NCBI GenBank assembly: GCA_964517115.1
Contig: CAZFBE010000003.1
Span: 23,044 to 53,684, forward strand
Direction: 5' to 3'
DNA length: 30,641 nucleotides
Source of the DNA: UBA6624 sp964517115 [NCBI: uncultured bacterium]
GTDB lineage: Bacteria; UBP7; UBA6624
The translations under genes were made by a program, and so were the position numbers. Under the pieces are notes generated by a model that saw nothing but the letters and a program-made list of their open reading frames with translations, made no database searches and had not been told where the DNA came from. Below, piece by piece: positions 7,079-15,607 of the stretch. How positions within the stretch are numbered: position 1 is the first letter of the stretch; every line of letters starts with the position of its first letter.

Positions 7079-8623
7079 GTGTCTAGAAGTTTAAACATAA
7101 AGGTCTCAAAAATATTATCAAGATTAGCGGATTCAAAAGAGTTGATTGGCGAGAACCCATTCAAGATAATTGCAATAAGAAAGGCTTCAAGGACTGTAAA
7201 AAATCTAACAGACTCTCTTGAGCTTGTTGGAGATTATCAAAAAATTCCAGGTATAGGCATTTCAATTTCAAAAAAAATATCTGAAATTGTTTTAACCGGA
7301 AGGCTGAAGGAGATGGATGAGCTTGATGAGAAAATACCCAAGTCTTTCTGGGATTTTTCCAGCATTAGGGGTCTGGGTGTTGGATCAATGAAAAAGCTTT
7401 TCAAGGCAAAGATTTTTAATTATGACAAGTTGAAAAATATGATTTTCCAAAAAGATCTTGATTTTTTTTCAAAAACACAAAATGAGAACATAAGAAGAGG
7501 AATTAAATTTCATGAAAAATACAGAGGTAAATTTTTGCTTTATGAAGGGTCTCGTATCTTTTCAGAAATAAAAAAACAGAATCCTGATTTTCAATTCAAA
7601 AAAACAGGTTCCTTGGCAAGGTGTGATGAAATATTGAATTCTATAGAACTTGTTTGTGTCTGTGAGGAAGAGCCAAAAATCGACAAGATTATAAAAAAAT
7701 TCAACGGAAAACTTGAAAAAGGTCTGATTAAAGGTTTTTTTGAAAAAAGAAATCTGGATATTTTTTTATGTAAAAAATCAAATTTTGGAACAAGGTGCCT
7801 GGAGACTTCATCGCTAAAGGCTCATTTAGATGATATTGAATTGTTTGAATCTGATTCGGAAGAGAAAATTTATAAAATGAATGGTTACGACTATATACCC
7901 CCTGAGTTGAGAATCTGGAAGGCTTCTGAATTCAAGACAGGGGTTCCAAATTTACTTAGTATTGATGAAATTGATTCTGACATGCATATGCACACAAACT
8001 ATAGCGATGGGATTAATTCGATTGAAGAGATGGTTGAAGCTTCGTCTAAAAAAAACTATAAAAGAATTGCAATAACTGACCATAGCAAAAGTGCATCTTA
8101 TGCTGGAGGTCTTAAAGAAGAGAAATTATTGAGTCAATGTTCTTATATCAAGAATAAAAAATGGGATATAGATGTTTTTGCTGGATCTGAATGTGACATA
8201 CTTAATGATGGATCTCTTGATTACGATAATGAAATTTTAAAGAAACTTGATTGGGTGGTTGGAAGCATTCATCAAAATTTAGAGGGAGATCAGACAGAAA
8301 GAATTTTAAAGGCAATAGAGAATGAAAACATGGATGTTCTTGGGCACGCAACAGGAAGAAGGCTTTTGATAAGAGAGGGTTATTATGTAGACTGGAGTAG
8401 GGTTTTGAGCAAGCTTTCACAAACCAATATAGCTCTAGAAATCAACGCTAACCCTGAAAGGCTTGACGTCAATGCAACAGTTGCAAGAGAGGCAAGTAAC
8501 TTAGGAATTAAACTGTCTTTGAATACTGATGCACATTCAATAAACCACTTGGATTTTATGAAAATGGCTGTAAATCAGGCTAGAAGAGCTGGTCTCGATA
8601 AGTCATCTTTATTAAATTTATAA
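7079..8623 (+). CDS. polX: PolX-family protein: degenerate polymerase domain plus intact PHP phosphoesterase domain
   Basis: The 514-residue protein has the bacterial PolX layout but is shorter than the usual 570 or so. Residues 1-110 carry the helix-hairpin-helix region (IPGIGISISKKI, IRGLGVGSMKKL). Residues about 150-285 correspond to the polymerase core: GS at 177-178 is kept, but the catalytic DxD segment (usually GDIDLLV) reads N187-S-I-E190; a third Asp may be D227 in NLDIFL, and the fingers region is poorly conserved up to IPPELR. The C-terminal PHP domain has all expected metal ligands: H303, H305, D310, H335, E371, H398, H423, D484, H486. PolX enzymes fill gaps in repair and proofread by PHP 3'-5' exonuclease; this one is likely a nuclease with a DNA-binding scaffold, which is inference. 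Start is GTG; alaS follows 22 bases later. Confidence 0.88.
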   Translation: MSRSLNIKVSKILSRLADSKELIGENPFKIIAIRKASRTVKNLTDSLELVGDYQKIPGIGISISKKISEIVLTGRLKEMDELDEKIPKSFWDFSSIRGLGVGSMKKLFKAKIFNYDKLKNMIFQKDLDFFSKTQNENIRRGIKFHEKYRGKFLLYEGSRIFSEIKKQNPDFQFKKTGSLARCDEILNSIELVCVCEEEPKIDKIIKKFNGKLEKGLIKGFFEKRNLDIFLCKKSNFGTRCLETSSLKAHLDDIELFESDSEEKIYKMNGYDYIPPELRIWKASEFKTGVPNLLSIDEIDSDMHMHTNYSDGINSIEEMVEASSKKNYKRIAITDHSKSASYAGGLKEEKLLSQCSYIKNKKWDIDVFAGSECDILNDGSLDYDNEILKKLDWVVGSIHQNLEGDQTERILKAIENENMDVLGHATGRRLLIREGYYVDWSRVLSKLSQTNIALEINANPERLDVNATVAREASNLGIKLSLNTDAHSINHLDFMKMAVNQARRAGLDKSSLLNL

Positions 8624-8632
8624 CTTAAACCC

Positions 8633-8638
8633 TAAAAT
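8633..8638 (+). promoter_or_regulatory. alaS: Possible -10 element (TAAAAT) ahead of alaS
   Basis: TAAAAT ends 7 bases before the alaS ATG, and no Shine-Dalgarno sequence is visible between them. If it is a real promoter, the alaS message would be leaderless or nearly so. Readthrough from the PolX gene is an equally good explanation. Confidence 0.2.
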
Positions 8639-8645
8639 AATAGAG

Positions 8646-11168
8646 ATGTATTCATTTGAAATAAGAAAAAAATTTATAGATTATTTTCAAAAAAGGAATC
8701 ATTTTGTTATTGAAAGTTCACCATTGCCTATAAACGGAGATCCAACCCTTCTTTTTAATGCTGCTGGAATGGCTCCACTTAAGCCATATTTTTTAGGAAT
8801 AAAGGATCCTCCATCTAGAAAGTTAACAAGTTGTCAGAAGTGCATAAGAACTATTGATATAGATTCTGTTGGAAAGACTCCTAGGCATTGTACTTTTTTT
8901 GAGATGCTTGGAAATTTTTCTATTGGTGATTATTTTAAAGAAAGGGCAATTTATTTTTCTTGGGATTTTTTATTGGAAGAGTTGAATTTAAATAAAGATA
9001 ATTTATGGGTTACTGTCCACAAGAAGGATGTGGAATCAGCCGAGATATGGACTAAAGAGATAGGCTTTCCAGAAGAAAAATTATTATTCTTAGATGAGGA
9101 TAATTTTTGGTCAATGGGTCCAACAGGACCTTGTGGCCCCTGTTCAGAGATTTTTTATGATTTTGGAGAGGACAAAGATCCCGGCAAGAATCCTGGAGAT
9201 GACTCTGAACGCTTTATGGAAATTTGGAATTTGGTTTTTATGTCGAAAAACAAGCTAAAAGATGGATCTGTCGAAGACTTACCATCAAAAAATATTGATA
9301 CCGGGATGGGCCTTGAAAGAGTTACTGCAGCAATCCAGGGGAAAAATAGTGTTTTTGATACTGATATTTTTAAGGATTCATTAGATTTTTTGGATTCAAT
9401 TTCAAGCAAAAAAAATACAGAAAGCAGAAGGGTTGTTGTAGATCACTTGAAAAGCTCTGCATTTTTAATAGCAGATGGTGTTGTTCCATCAAATATTGGA
9501 AAAGGTTATGTTCTTAGAAGAATTTTAAGACGAGCAATAAGAGCGGGAAGGATGTTGGGTATAGAAGAACCTTTTCTTAAAGGTTTGTTACCTAGTCTTT
9601 CAGCATATGAAGATGTTTATGATGGTTTAAAAAATAAAAAGAGTTTCATTTCAAATCTAATTGAAGGTGAAGAAGATTCATTTAGGAAGGCTGTGGGCAG
9701 AGGGGAGAGGGAGCTTGAGTCTAGATTGGATGAAATGGATGAAAAAGTTATACCCGGAGATGTTATTTTTGAAATGTACGACACTTATGGACTGCCTTTG
9801 GAAATTTCTGAAGATATAGCTTCTTTAAGAGGGTTGAAAATTGATAATGACGGTTTCCAAAAAGCTTTGCAGAAGCAGAGAAAAAGATCCCAATCTGACA
9901 GGGCTGAGAAGGGAAGTGCTTGGACTTATGCAGGAGGAAATGTTGAAACGATTAGAAAGAATACTAATATTTTGTCTTCTTCTGTAAAAGGCATTGCTTC
10001 CAAGGGTGAGAATACAAGAATAATACTAGACGAAACTTGTTTTTACCCCGAGGGTGGAGGCCAGATTGGAGATAGTGGGATTTTTTTAAATTCTTTAAAT
10101 GAAAAAGTATTCACTGTAAAGAAAACTTTCTGGGATAGAGGTAATCTCATTCATGAAGGGAAGAAAAACAAAGAAATAAGCTTAGATGAAATTTTAAGCA
10201 TCCAAATTGATGCTGAATCTAGGCGCGGATGCGAAAGAGCACATACAGCAACCCACTTGCTGCATTCTGCTTTAAGAGTTGTTTATGGCGATTCTGTTGT
10301 TCAGGCTGGAAGCCTGGTTGAGAAAGATAGGCTCAGATTTGATGTTACTTTGGAAGATTCAATTTCTGATGATGATTTATTTAAAATTCAATCTATTGTT
10401 TCTGATTGGGTATTTTCAAATGCACCTGTTGATATTTCACATACTTCTTTAAAAGATGCAAAGTCAATGGGGGCAATGGCTTTATTTGGAGAAAAATACA
10501 ATTCTGAAAATGTAAGAGTTGTAAAAATTTCAGATTTCAGTATTGAACTTTGCGGAGGAACTCATGTCAGCAGTACTAGTGAAATTGGTTCTTTTATCAT
10601 TACTAATTTTTCATCAATTGCGCAAGGGGTCAAAAGGTTCGAAGTTTCTACAGGGTCTCTTTCCCAAGATTTAGCAACAGGCTCTTACTCTTTGATAGAC
10701 AAGCTTTCAAGTAGGTGGAGCATAAATAAAGACAATTTTGAAAACAAGATATCCTCCATGGAAAAAGAATTAAAAGACTTAAAGAAAAAAATAAAAACTC
10801 TAAATGTGTCAAAAATAAAAAGCCTTCATGACGATCTAATCAAATCATCAAAAGAGATAAATGGAGTTAAGGTGGTTTTTTCTAAAGATGTTGAAAAAGA
10901 TATTTTGACTGACCTTGGAAAGTCTTTTTGTTCAAGGAAAGATGCGGTAGTTGCTTTTCTATGTACCAGTTCAGATGAATTTAATTATTGCATATCTCTT
11001 TCCAGAGATTCAATTAAAAACGAATTAAGCGCATCTTCTATCCTGAAGGGTGTTTCAGGTTTTATTTCTGGAAGTGGTGGTGGAAAGGAAAATTTTGCAC
11101 AAGGAAGAGGAACAAACAGAAAAGGCTTAATCCCTTCTTTGAAGTCTATAGAAGAAATATTGAAGTGA
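8646..11168 (+). CDS. alaS: Alanyl-tRNA synthetase
   Basis: This 840-residue protein is a full-length AlaRS, which charges tRNA-Ala and hydrolyses mischarged Ser- or Gly-tRNA-Ala. The class II catalytic core occupies about residues 1-240 (FNAAGMAPLKPYF, CIRTIDIDSVGKTPRH, FFEMLGNFSIGDYFK, GPTGPCGPCSEIF, DTGMGLERV). The tRNA-recognition helices follow to about 440. The editing domain shows the zinc motif H533-x3-H537 (RAHTATHLLH) and C636-x3-H640 (ELCGGTHVS), both intact. The C-terminal C-Ala/DHHA1 part ends with GSGGGKENFAQGRG. It is a little shorter than the E. coli enzyme with no domain missing. Its stop overlaps the GTG start of ruvX by 4 bases (GTGA), an arrangement common for this pair. 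Confidence 0.98.
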   Translation: MYSFEIRKKFIDYFQKRNHFVIESSPLPINGDPTLLFNAAGMAPLKPYFLGIKDPPSRKLTSCQKCIRTIDIDSVGKTPRHCTFFEMLGNFSIGDYFKERAIYFSWDFLLEELNLNKDNLWVTVHKKDVESAEIWTKEIGFPEEKLLFLDEDNFWSMGPTGPCGPCSEIFYDFGEDKDPGKNPGDDSERFMEIWNLVFMSKNKLKDGSVEDLPSKNIDTGMGLERVTAAIQGKNSVFDTDIFKDSLDFLDSISSKKNTESRRVVVDHLKSSAFLIADGVVPSNIGKGYVLRRILRRAIRAGRMLGIEEPFLKGLLPSLSAYEDVYDGLKNKKSFISNLIEGEEDSFRKAVGRGERELESRLDEMDEKVIPGDVIFEMYDTYGLPLEISEDIASLRGLKIDNDGFQKALQKQRKRSQSDRAEKGSAWTYAGGNVETIRKNTNILSSSVKGIASKGENTRIILDETCFYPEGGGQIGDSGIFLNSLNEKVFTVKKTFWDRGNLIHEGKKNKEISLDEILSIQIDAESRRGCERAHTATHLLHSALRVVYGDSVVQAGSLVEKDRLRFDVTLEDSISDDDLFKIQSIVSDWVFSNAPVDISHTSLKDAKSMGAMALFGEKYNSENVRVVKISDFSIELCGGTHVSSTSEIGSFIITNFSSIAQGVKRFEVSTGSLSQDLATGSYSLIDKLSSRWSINKDNFENKISSMEKELKDLKKKIKTLNVSKIKSLHDDLIKSSKEINGVKVVFSKDVEKDILTDLGKSFCSRKDAVVAFLCTSSDEFNYCISLSRDSIKNELSASSILKGVSGFISGSGGGKENFAQGRGTNRKGLIPSLKSIEEILK

Positions 11169-11545
11169 AAAGAATTTTATCTTGTGATGTTGGTACTAGA
11201 TTTCATGGTTTTGCCTTGTCAGACACTGCACAGAAAATTATAGTAAAAAGCTGGACAAAAGAAATTCAAGATTCTTCTTCAGCCCTAATATCTGAAGAGG
11301 CTTCAGCAAATGATGTTGAATTGATAGTTTTAGGGCTTCCTTTAAGGATGGTTGGGGGTGATTCAGATATGTCAATTCATGTTAGAAAAATTGCTAAAGA
11401 ATTGAAAAGCGAAGGTTTTGAAATTGAGTTTATAGATGAAAGATTGACAACAGACAGAAGTTTAGACAGTATTCAAAGAAATGAAAGTTCAGCAAAAATT
11501 ATTCTTGAAATGGCTTTGAAAAAAAAGACGTATCATCCAGATTGA
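11165..11545 (+). CDS. ruvX: YqgF/RuvX-family RNase H-fold nuclease
   Basis: The 126-residue product has the YqgF motifs: the N-terminal CDVGTRFHGFALSD (first catalytic Asp), VLGLPLRM in the middle and DERLTTDRS near residue 96. YqgF/RuvX proteins have an RNase H-like fold and are linked to 16S rRNA 5' maturation and Holliday-junction processing; the cellular role here is by family analogy. The start is a GTG overlapping the alaS stop, giving translational coupling. The 3' end overlaps the convergent cation-exchanger gene by 13 bases. Confidence 0.9.
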   Translation: MKRILSCDVGTRFHGFALSDTAQKIIVKSWTKEIQDSSSALISEEASANDVELIVLGLPLRMVGGDSDMSIHVRKIAKELKSEGFEIEFIDERLTTDRSLDSIQRNESSAKIILEMALKKKTYHPD

Positions 11546-12417
11546 TTTAATATCAACAATACAAAAAGAGCAATTGATATTGCACCAATAATTTTTTTAA
11601 CACCTTCTTTTTGAATTGTTCCAAATATATACATGATTGTTCCAGCGACTGCCCACCATATCATTTCAGAGTTGTTGGCAATGCTCATATTTCCCGAAAT
11701 TGTTACAAAGGGCATGGCAACGAGAGGGTTGATTATGTTTGATCCAATAAGGTTGCCTGAAACCATTTCCAGATTCTTCTTTTTTATTGCTGCAAATGTA
11801 ACTGTGAGTTCTGGCAAACTTGTTCCAAAGCCTAAAATCAATCCTGAGAAAGCTTCAGACCAGCCAAAATTTTTCGAAAGAGAAATCGCTCCTTCAACTG
11901 CCATATTCCCACCAATCCATAAAAGGAGGATAGATGCAGCTATGTTAAAAAATAATTTTATTTCTAATTTTCTTTCTTTTTTTATTTTTGTTTTTTTATT
12001 TGGGAATAGTGTTTTAGAAAAAAAGATATACAAGAAAATAAGTATTATTGATTCGAGTTGTGTTATTTCTGAGTTTAGGCAAAAGAAGTAAAGGATGATT
12101 GGAGCTATGACTGCTAGGTAGTTACTTATTTTTTTGTATTTTTTTTGATGAACCCCAAATATCAAAGCGATACCCCCTATAAGGAGAGCATTCGAGGAAT
12201 TGCTTCCATAAACATTTCCAAGAGCGATATTTGCTTCATTTTCAATTCCGCTTGCAATATTTGTAAATATTTCTGGGAGGCTTGTCATTATTGCTATTAA
12301 AGATAATCCAATAGTTAGGTTTGAGATTCCGAATTTTTTAGAAATTTTTTCAGAAGTATTGATTGCTATCTCTCCACCAAAAATCAATAACACTATTCCA
12401 AAGATTACTTCAATCAT
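11533..12417 (-). CDS. CaCA-family sodium/calcium exchanger
   Basis: The 294-residue membrane protein has the two inverted alpha-repeats of the Ca2+/cation antiporter superfamily. Repeat 1 reads T45-S-L-P-E49 followed by ALGNVYGSNSSNALL; repeat 2 reads GFGTSLPE203 followed by SGNLIGSNIINPLV. About ten hydrophobic segments are visible, split by a Lys-rich central loop at about 140-152, the usual two-halves design. Such proteins extrude Ca2+ in exchange for Na+ or H+; the coupling ion cannot be told from sequence. Repeat 1 is less canonical (AIMTSLPE rather than AIGTSLPE). The ATG overlaps the stop of the nucleotidyltransferase gene (ATGA), and the gene is the last in an operon that also encodes an MscS channel, so a shared ion-homeostasis theme is possible. 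Confidence 0.9.
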   Translation of the reverse strand: MIEVIFGIVLLIFGGEIAINTSEKISKKFGISNLTIGLSLIAIMTSLPEIFTNIASGIENEANIALGNVYGSNSSNALLIGGIALIFGVHQKKYKKISNYLAVIAPIILYFFCLNSEITQLESIILIFLYIFFSKTLFPNKKTKIKKERKLEIKLFFNIAASILLLWIGGNMAVEGAISLSKNFGWSEAFSGLILGFGTSLPELTVTFAAIKKKNLEMVSGNLIGSNIINPLVAMPFVTISGNMSIANNSEMIWWAVAGTIMYIFGTIQKEGVKKIIGAISIALFVLLILNQSG

Positions 12418-13784
12418 TTCCCATTTAACTCCTGAGCTGCATACCTGAGAGCCTCTCTCGTATTAGTTATTTTTTCAGAAATCTGTAAGTTTGTTATTTT
12501 TTTTAATGTTTTGCCAATTAGTGGTCCTTGCTCGTATCCAATTTGAATTAGATCTTCTCCATTTAAAAGAGGTTCAGGCATTATTTTTTCTTTTTTTAAA
12601 AAAAATGAATCAAATAAAAAATCATGAATTTTTAAGTGATTTTTTGTTAATATTTCTTTTGAAATCTTTTTTGGATAAGCGCTTGCATCAGCGAGATCCA
12701 GGAATATAAAAAACATAGACAATTCTTGTAGATTTCTAAAAAACTTATTGGTTGCTCTTTTTGTTGGAGTATCATTATTGTTTGCAAGTTGAGAGACTCT
12801 TAGGTGATTTGAAATAATAGTCTCAATTCCATTTTTTTCTTCTTTTGAAAATTTTAGATTTTCAATATCTTTCTCAATTAAACTGAAGCCAATTTGAGCA
12901 TGTCTTGGATATGTGGTTTTTTCTCCGTTAATACAGATTGTTTTTGGTTTTCCAATATCATGAAGCAAGGCTCCTAGATACATCCACCATTTTGGTTTGT
13001 CTAATTTTTCAAAATGTTCTTCCCATGCAGGATAGTATCTTTTCGGACAAGCAATAATTTTTTCCAAGTTTTCTAAAGTTTTCAAGGAATGTTCTTCTAC
13101 ATTCATTTTTGAAACTGAATTCGCCTTACATTCTTTGGTTTTTTTCCAAGCTTCAAATAAGTTTTCAAAAATTTCTATTTCCATCATTGATTTAGAAAAC
13201 TCAAACGCATTAATTTCAAATCCTTTCTTCATTTCTCCCCTTATTCTTTCTCCAGGAAATTGCGTTATAAGGTATTTCTTCTTCGAGATTTGTTTTTTTA
13301 AAGAGTCGCTAAGTGAAAAATTATGCTTTAATGCAATTCTTAAAGCTCTCAGGATTCTTACAGGATCATCTTCTATAGATTCTTTTTTGCAGTAATTTAT
13401 TTTTTTCTTTTTGATGTCTTCGATACCAGACAAAGGATCAAAAAATCCATTTTTTTTATTCCATGCAATTGAATTTAATGTGAAGTCTCTTCTTAAAAGA
13501 TCTTTTTTTATGTTGTTTTTAAAGTATGTTATGTCAATATTTATTTCATCATCATGGAATCTGATAGTTTCAAATTTCTTGTTAACCTTGTTTCCTTTTC
13601 CATAACTAGCTGTAAACATCTCCGTTATTTCTTCACGATTCTTTATATTTGCTGCAATATCTATTTCTTTTACAGGGTTTTTTGAATCTATTAGCATCTC
13701 TCTTATCACACCGCCAACAATCCAGGCATCATCTAATTTTGAAAAATTTTCTGGTATGTGGTTTTTGATTTTTTTTTCCAGCAT
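12414..13784 (-). CDS. cca: CCA-adding/poly(A) polymerase family tRNA nucleotidyltransferase with HD domain
   Basis: The 456-residue protein is a class II nucleotidyltransferase. Residues about 20-45 give WIVGGVIREM then E40-I-D42-I-A, aligned with the usual GGxVRDxLL...DxD. INIDITYF holds the likely third carboxylate, D84. RRDFTLNSIAW at about 98-108 is the nucleotide-recognition region, and EDDPVRILRALR at 138-149 is the family hallmark. An HD domain follows with LLHDIGKPKT (H275, D276) and TYPRHAQIG at 291-299. The enzyme probably repairs or adds tRNA 3' CCA ends; poly(A) polymerase or a CC/A-only activity cannot be excluded. The first catalytic Asp is Glu here, as is the Asp of VRD (E29). 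It starts 2 bases after the preceding gene's stop and overlaps the exchanger gene by 4 bases. Confidence 0.88.
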   Translation of the reverse strand: MLEKKIKNHIPENFSKLDDAWIVGGVIREMLIDSKNPVKEIDIAANIKNREEITEMFTASYGKGNKVNKKFETIRFHDDEINIDITYFKNNIKKDLLRRDFTLNSIAWNKKNGFFDPLSGIEDIKKKKINYCKKESIEDDPVRILRALRIALKHNFSLSDSLKKQISKKKYLITQFPGERIRGEMKKGFEINAFEFSKSMMEIEIFENLFEAWKKTKECKANSVSKMNVEEHSLKTLENLEKIIACPKRYYPAWEEHFEKLDKPKWWMYLGALLHDIGKPKTICINGEKTTYPRHAQIGFSLIEKDIENLKFSKEEKNGIETIISNHLRVSQLANNNDTPTKRATNKFFRNLQELSMFFIFLDLADASAYPKKISKEILTKNHLKIHDFLFDSFFLKKEKIMPEPLLNGEDLIQIGYEQGPLIGKTLKKITNLQISEKITNTREALRYAAQELNGK

Positions 13785-13786
13785 TT

Positions 13787-14431
13787 TTAATTAAAAGAAA
13801 AAAATGAAATTTCTGTTTTCTTATTAATGATTCTTATTTCATAAACCCATTCATTTTCCATATCTATAATCCATCCAGGCAGATTTTTTTCAAACCTTGA
13901 AAATGCGTCGTTGAGATTACCTTCAAGGGTGCTTTGAGAGAGAGTGCCGTTTTCCCAAAGGTTATGTGGAGTCGATTTTCCTAAAAAATCCCCACCAAAA
14001 GATTTAACTTCATCATAAGTAAGTTTTTTGTCTTTCCCTTTTGTCTCTAAAATTTTTTTTACTTTCCCAAGAAGCCTTGCAAATGATTGGCCTAAGGGGA
14101 TTTTTTCCCACTTCTGTCTTTCTGGCTTTGAGAAAATTTTTTCATTTTCAGAATAAAAATCAATTACTTTTGTTTTTTGATTAAAAAACATTCCCCATTT
14201 ATTTTTTCCTGCACCTTCTATAGGTTTAGATTTGAGATTTTTGCATCCGATTCTTTCTCCTGAATTGCTTTTTAAAATAGCAAAGAAAGCAGGAGATTCT
14301 CTTAATTGTTCACACTGTTTTGGAGGACTTCCTTCAAATTCAATAAAAGCCTCTATGAGTGGTTCCATGATAATTATTGCTTCTTGTGTTTTTTCCACGA
14401 GCAAAAAGCTTATTAGGAAAATCAATTTCAT
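13787..14431 (-). CDS. Unrecognised small exported protein
   Basis: I take the ATG at 14429-14431 as the start, giving 214 residues; the frame is open 8 codons further upstream, but that part lies inside the mscS gene and the chosen start overlaps the mscS stop as TAATG, a coupling arrangement seen repeatedly here. Residues 1-18 (MKLIFLISFLLVEKTQEA) look like a signal peptide. The mature part is Lys- and Glu-rich with three Cys residues but no lipobox; PGWIIDMENEWVYEIRI near the C-terminus looks like a beta-rich end. I recognise no family. It sits between mscS and the tRNA nucleotidyltransferase gene, so it is probably cotranscribed with both; its role is unknown. Confidence 0.7.
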   Translation of the reverse strand: MKLIFLISFLLVEKTQEAIIIMEPLIEAFIEFEGSPPKQCEQLRESPAFFAILKSNSGERIGCKNLKSKPIEGAGKNKWGMFFNQKTKVIDFYSENEKIFSKPERQKWEKIPLGQSFARLLGKVKKILETKGKDKKLTYDEVKSFGGDFLGKSTPHNLWENGTLSQSTLEGNLNDAFSRFEKNLPGWIIDMENEWVYEIRIINKKTEISFFSFN

Positions 14432-15531
14432 TAATTTTCTTTTGACGAGTCCCAATCAATTGTTGTTGTTGGGAAGGCAAATTCAAGGCCTAGATTGTTG
14501 AATTCTTCTAATATTGTTATGTTGATTTCATGTCTTACTTTCCTTAAGTCTCCTCCGGATTTTTTCTTAATCCAGTAAACGACTTCAAGATTCAATGACG
14601 AATCAGCAAATTCAAGTAAATTGACCCAACATTTGTCTTTTGTTTCGGGGTGTTTCTTTATTATTTCTTCCAAGGTTTCTTTTGCTTTCTTTATAAGCTC
14701 TGTAGGGGTGTCATAAACAAGCCCCAACATTACGTCTTGCCTAAAGCCCGATCTTCTACTTCTGTTGGTTATGGTTGCTGAAGAGACTGTAGCATTGGGT
14801 ATTATGATGGCTGTTTTGTCAAGGCCTCTTAACTTTGTTGATCTAAGACCGATTTCTTCAACATCACCTCTAACTCCATCTATCTCTACAGAATCTCCAA
14901 CTTCAAAAGGCCTATCCATGAAAAGAACGATTCCGCCAAAGGCTTGAGCCAAGGTATCTTTTGCTGCAAAAGCAAATGCCAAACCTCCAATTCCCAAACC
15001 AGCAACAAGCGCTTTAACATCATATCCAAAACCACTTATTATGACCGTTATTGTGATTATCCAAATTAACCCACCAGATGAATTTTTTAAAACAGCAATA
15101 ATTTGATCATCAATTTTTCCTTCGCTCTTTTCCGCAATAGGCTCAAGAACTGTTGCAAAAATAAAACCAATTAAATGTTTTGCTAAACTTGCTACAGTTA
15201 TTGAAATAAGCACCAAGAAAATTTTTCCTATCACTTCATCGGCATCTTTAGATATACTGATATTTTCAACAACAATCCCTCTTTGTGTTGCCATCAGTAT
15301 TATGAGATGGGATAGGGGTTTCTCTATTGAAGAAACAACTTTTTCAGCTTCCCCTTTCCCTTTTTCCTTTAAGTAGGAAATTAATTTCTTGTGAAAAATA
15401 CCTACAAGGATGACACCTATAAGCCAACCAGAAACAGGGTAAAGTATAAAGTTGTTCCAGTCCACTTTGCTCCACCAGCTTTCTATCCATGCAAGTTCTA
15501 ATATTGAATTTAACAAAAAATTTATAGCCAT
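14431..15531 (-). CDS. mscS: MscS-family small-conductance mechanosensitive channel
   Basis: This is a 366-residue MscS-type protein. Hydrophobic helices appear at about residues 26-47, 102-122 and 151-167. The pore-lining helix and its glycine/alanine-rich continuation follow (LVAGLGIGGLAFAFAAKDTL, about 172-191), then the beta-domain signature PFEVGDSVEIDGVRGDVEEIGLRST and IPNATVSSATITN. The C-terminal alpha/beta domain completes the cytoplasmic cage. These channels open under membrane tension to release osmolytes during hypo-osmotic shock. The gene is the first of a four-gene operon, with a clear ribosome site upstream, and its stop overlaps the next start by one base. Confidence 0.93.
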   Translation of the reverse strand: MAINFLLNSILELAWIESWWSKVDWNNFILYPVSGWLIGVILVGIFHKKLISYLKEKGKGEAEKVVSSIEKPLSHLIILMATQRGIVVENISISKDADEVIGKIFLVLISITVASLAKHLIGFIFATVLEPIAEKSEGKIDDQIIAVLKNSSGGLIWIITITVIISGFGYDVKALVAGLGIGGLAFAFAAKDTLAQAFGGIVLFMDRPFEVGDSVEIDGVRGDVEEIGLRSTKLRGLDKTAIIIPNATVSSATITNRSRRSGFRQDVMLGLVYDTPTELIKKAKETLEEIIKKHPETKDKCWVNLLEFADSSLNLEVVYWIKKKSGGDLRKVRHEINITILEEFNNLGLEFAFPTTTIDWDSSKEN

Positions 15532-15539
15532 TTTACAAT

Positions 15540-15546
15540 TCCTTCC
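15540..15546 (-). promoter_or_regulatory. mscS: Ribosome binding site GGAAGGA for mscS
   Basis: On the minus strand GGAAGGA lies 8 bases upstream of the mscS ATG and confirms that start. Confidence 0.6.
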
Positions 15547-15564
15547 ATTTAGTTAATTTCTTTA

Positions 15565-15570
15565 ATTCTA
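15565..15570 (-). promoter_or_regulatory. mscS: Possible -10 element (TAGAAT) for the mscS operon
   Basis: The minus-strand octamer TTTAGAAT (15572 to 15565) lies in the 76-base gap between divergent genes, about 33 bases before the mscS start, leaving room for a short leader with the GGAAGGA site. No -35 is evident at a standard spacing. Confidence 0.3.
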
Positions 15571-15595
15571 AAACCTAATCTTTATTACTGATTGT

Positions 15596-15601
15596 TATGA
15601 T
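15596..15601 (+). promoter_or_regulatory. Possible -10 element (TATGAT) for the saccharopine dehydrogenase-like gene
   Basis: TATGAT ends 6 bases before the ATG at 15608, and no Shine-Dalgarno sequence is present. With a normal start-point spacing the transcript would begin at or next to the start codon, that is, a leaderless message. Confidence 0.3.
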
Positions 15602-15607
15602 TAAATC

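Noticed and set aside
11633-12091. 152-codon open frame on the plus strand inside the CaCA exchanger gene
   Set aside because: It is the antisense of a well-supported transporter with conserved alpha-repeats, and its product has no recognisable domain. Hydrophobic genes commonly produce long antisense frames.
14431-14455. Longer start (8 extra codons) for the exported protein at 13787-14431
   Set aside because: The extension lies inside mscS. The ATG at 14431 forms a TAATG coupling with the mscS stop and gives a cleaner signal peptide.
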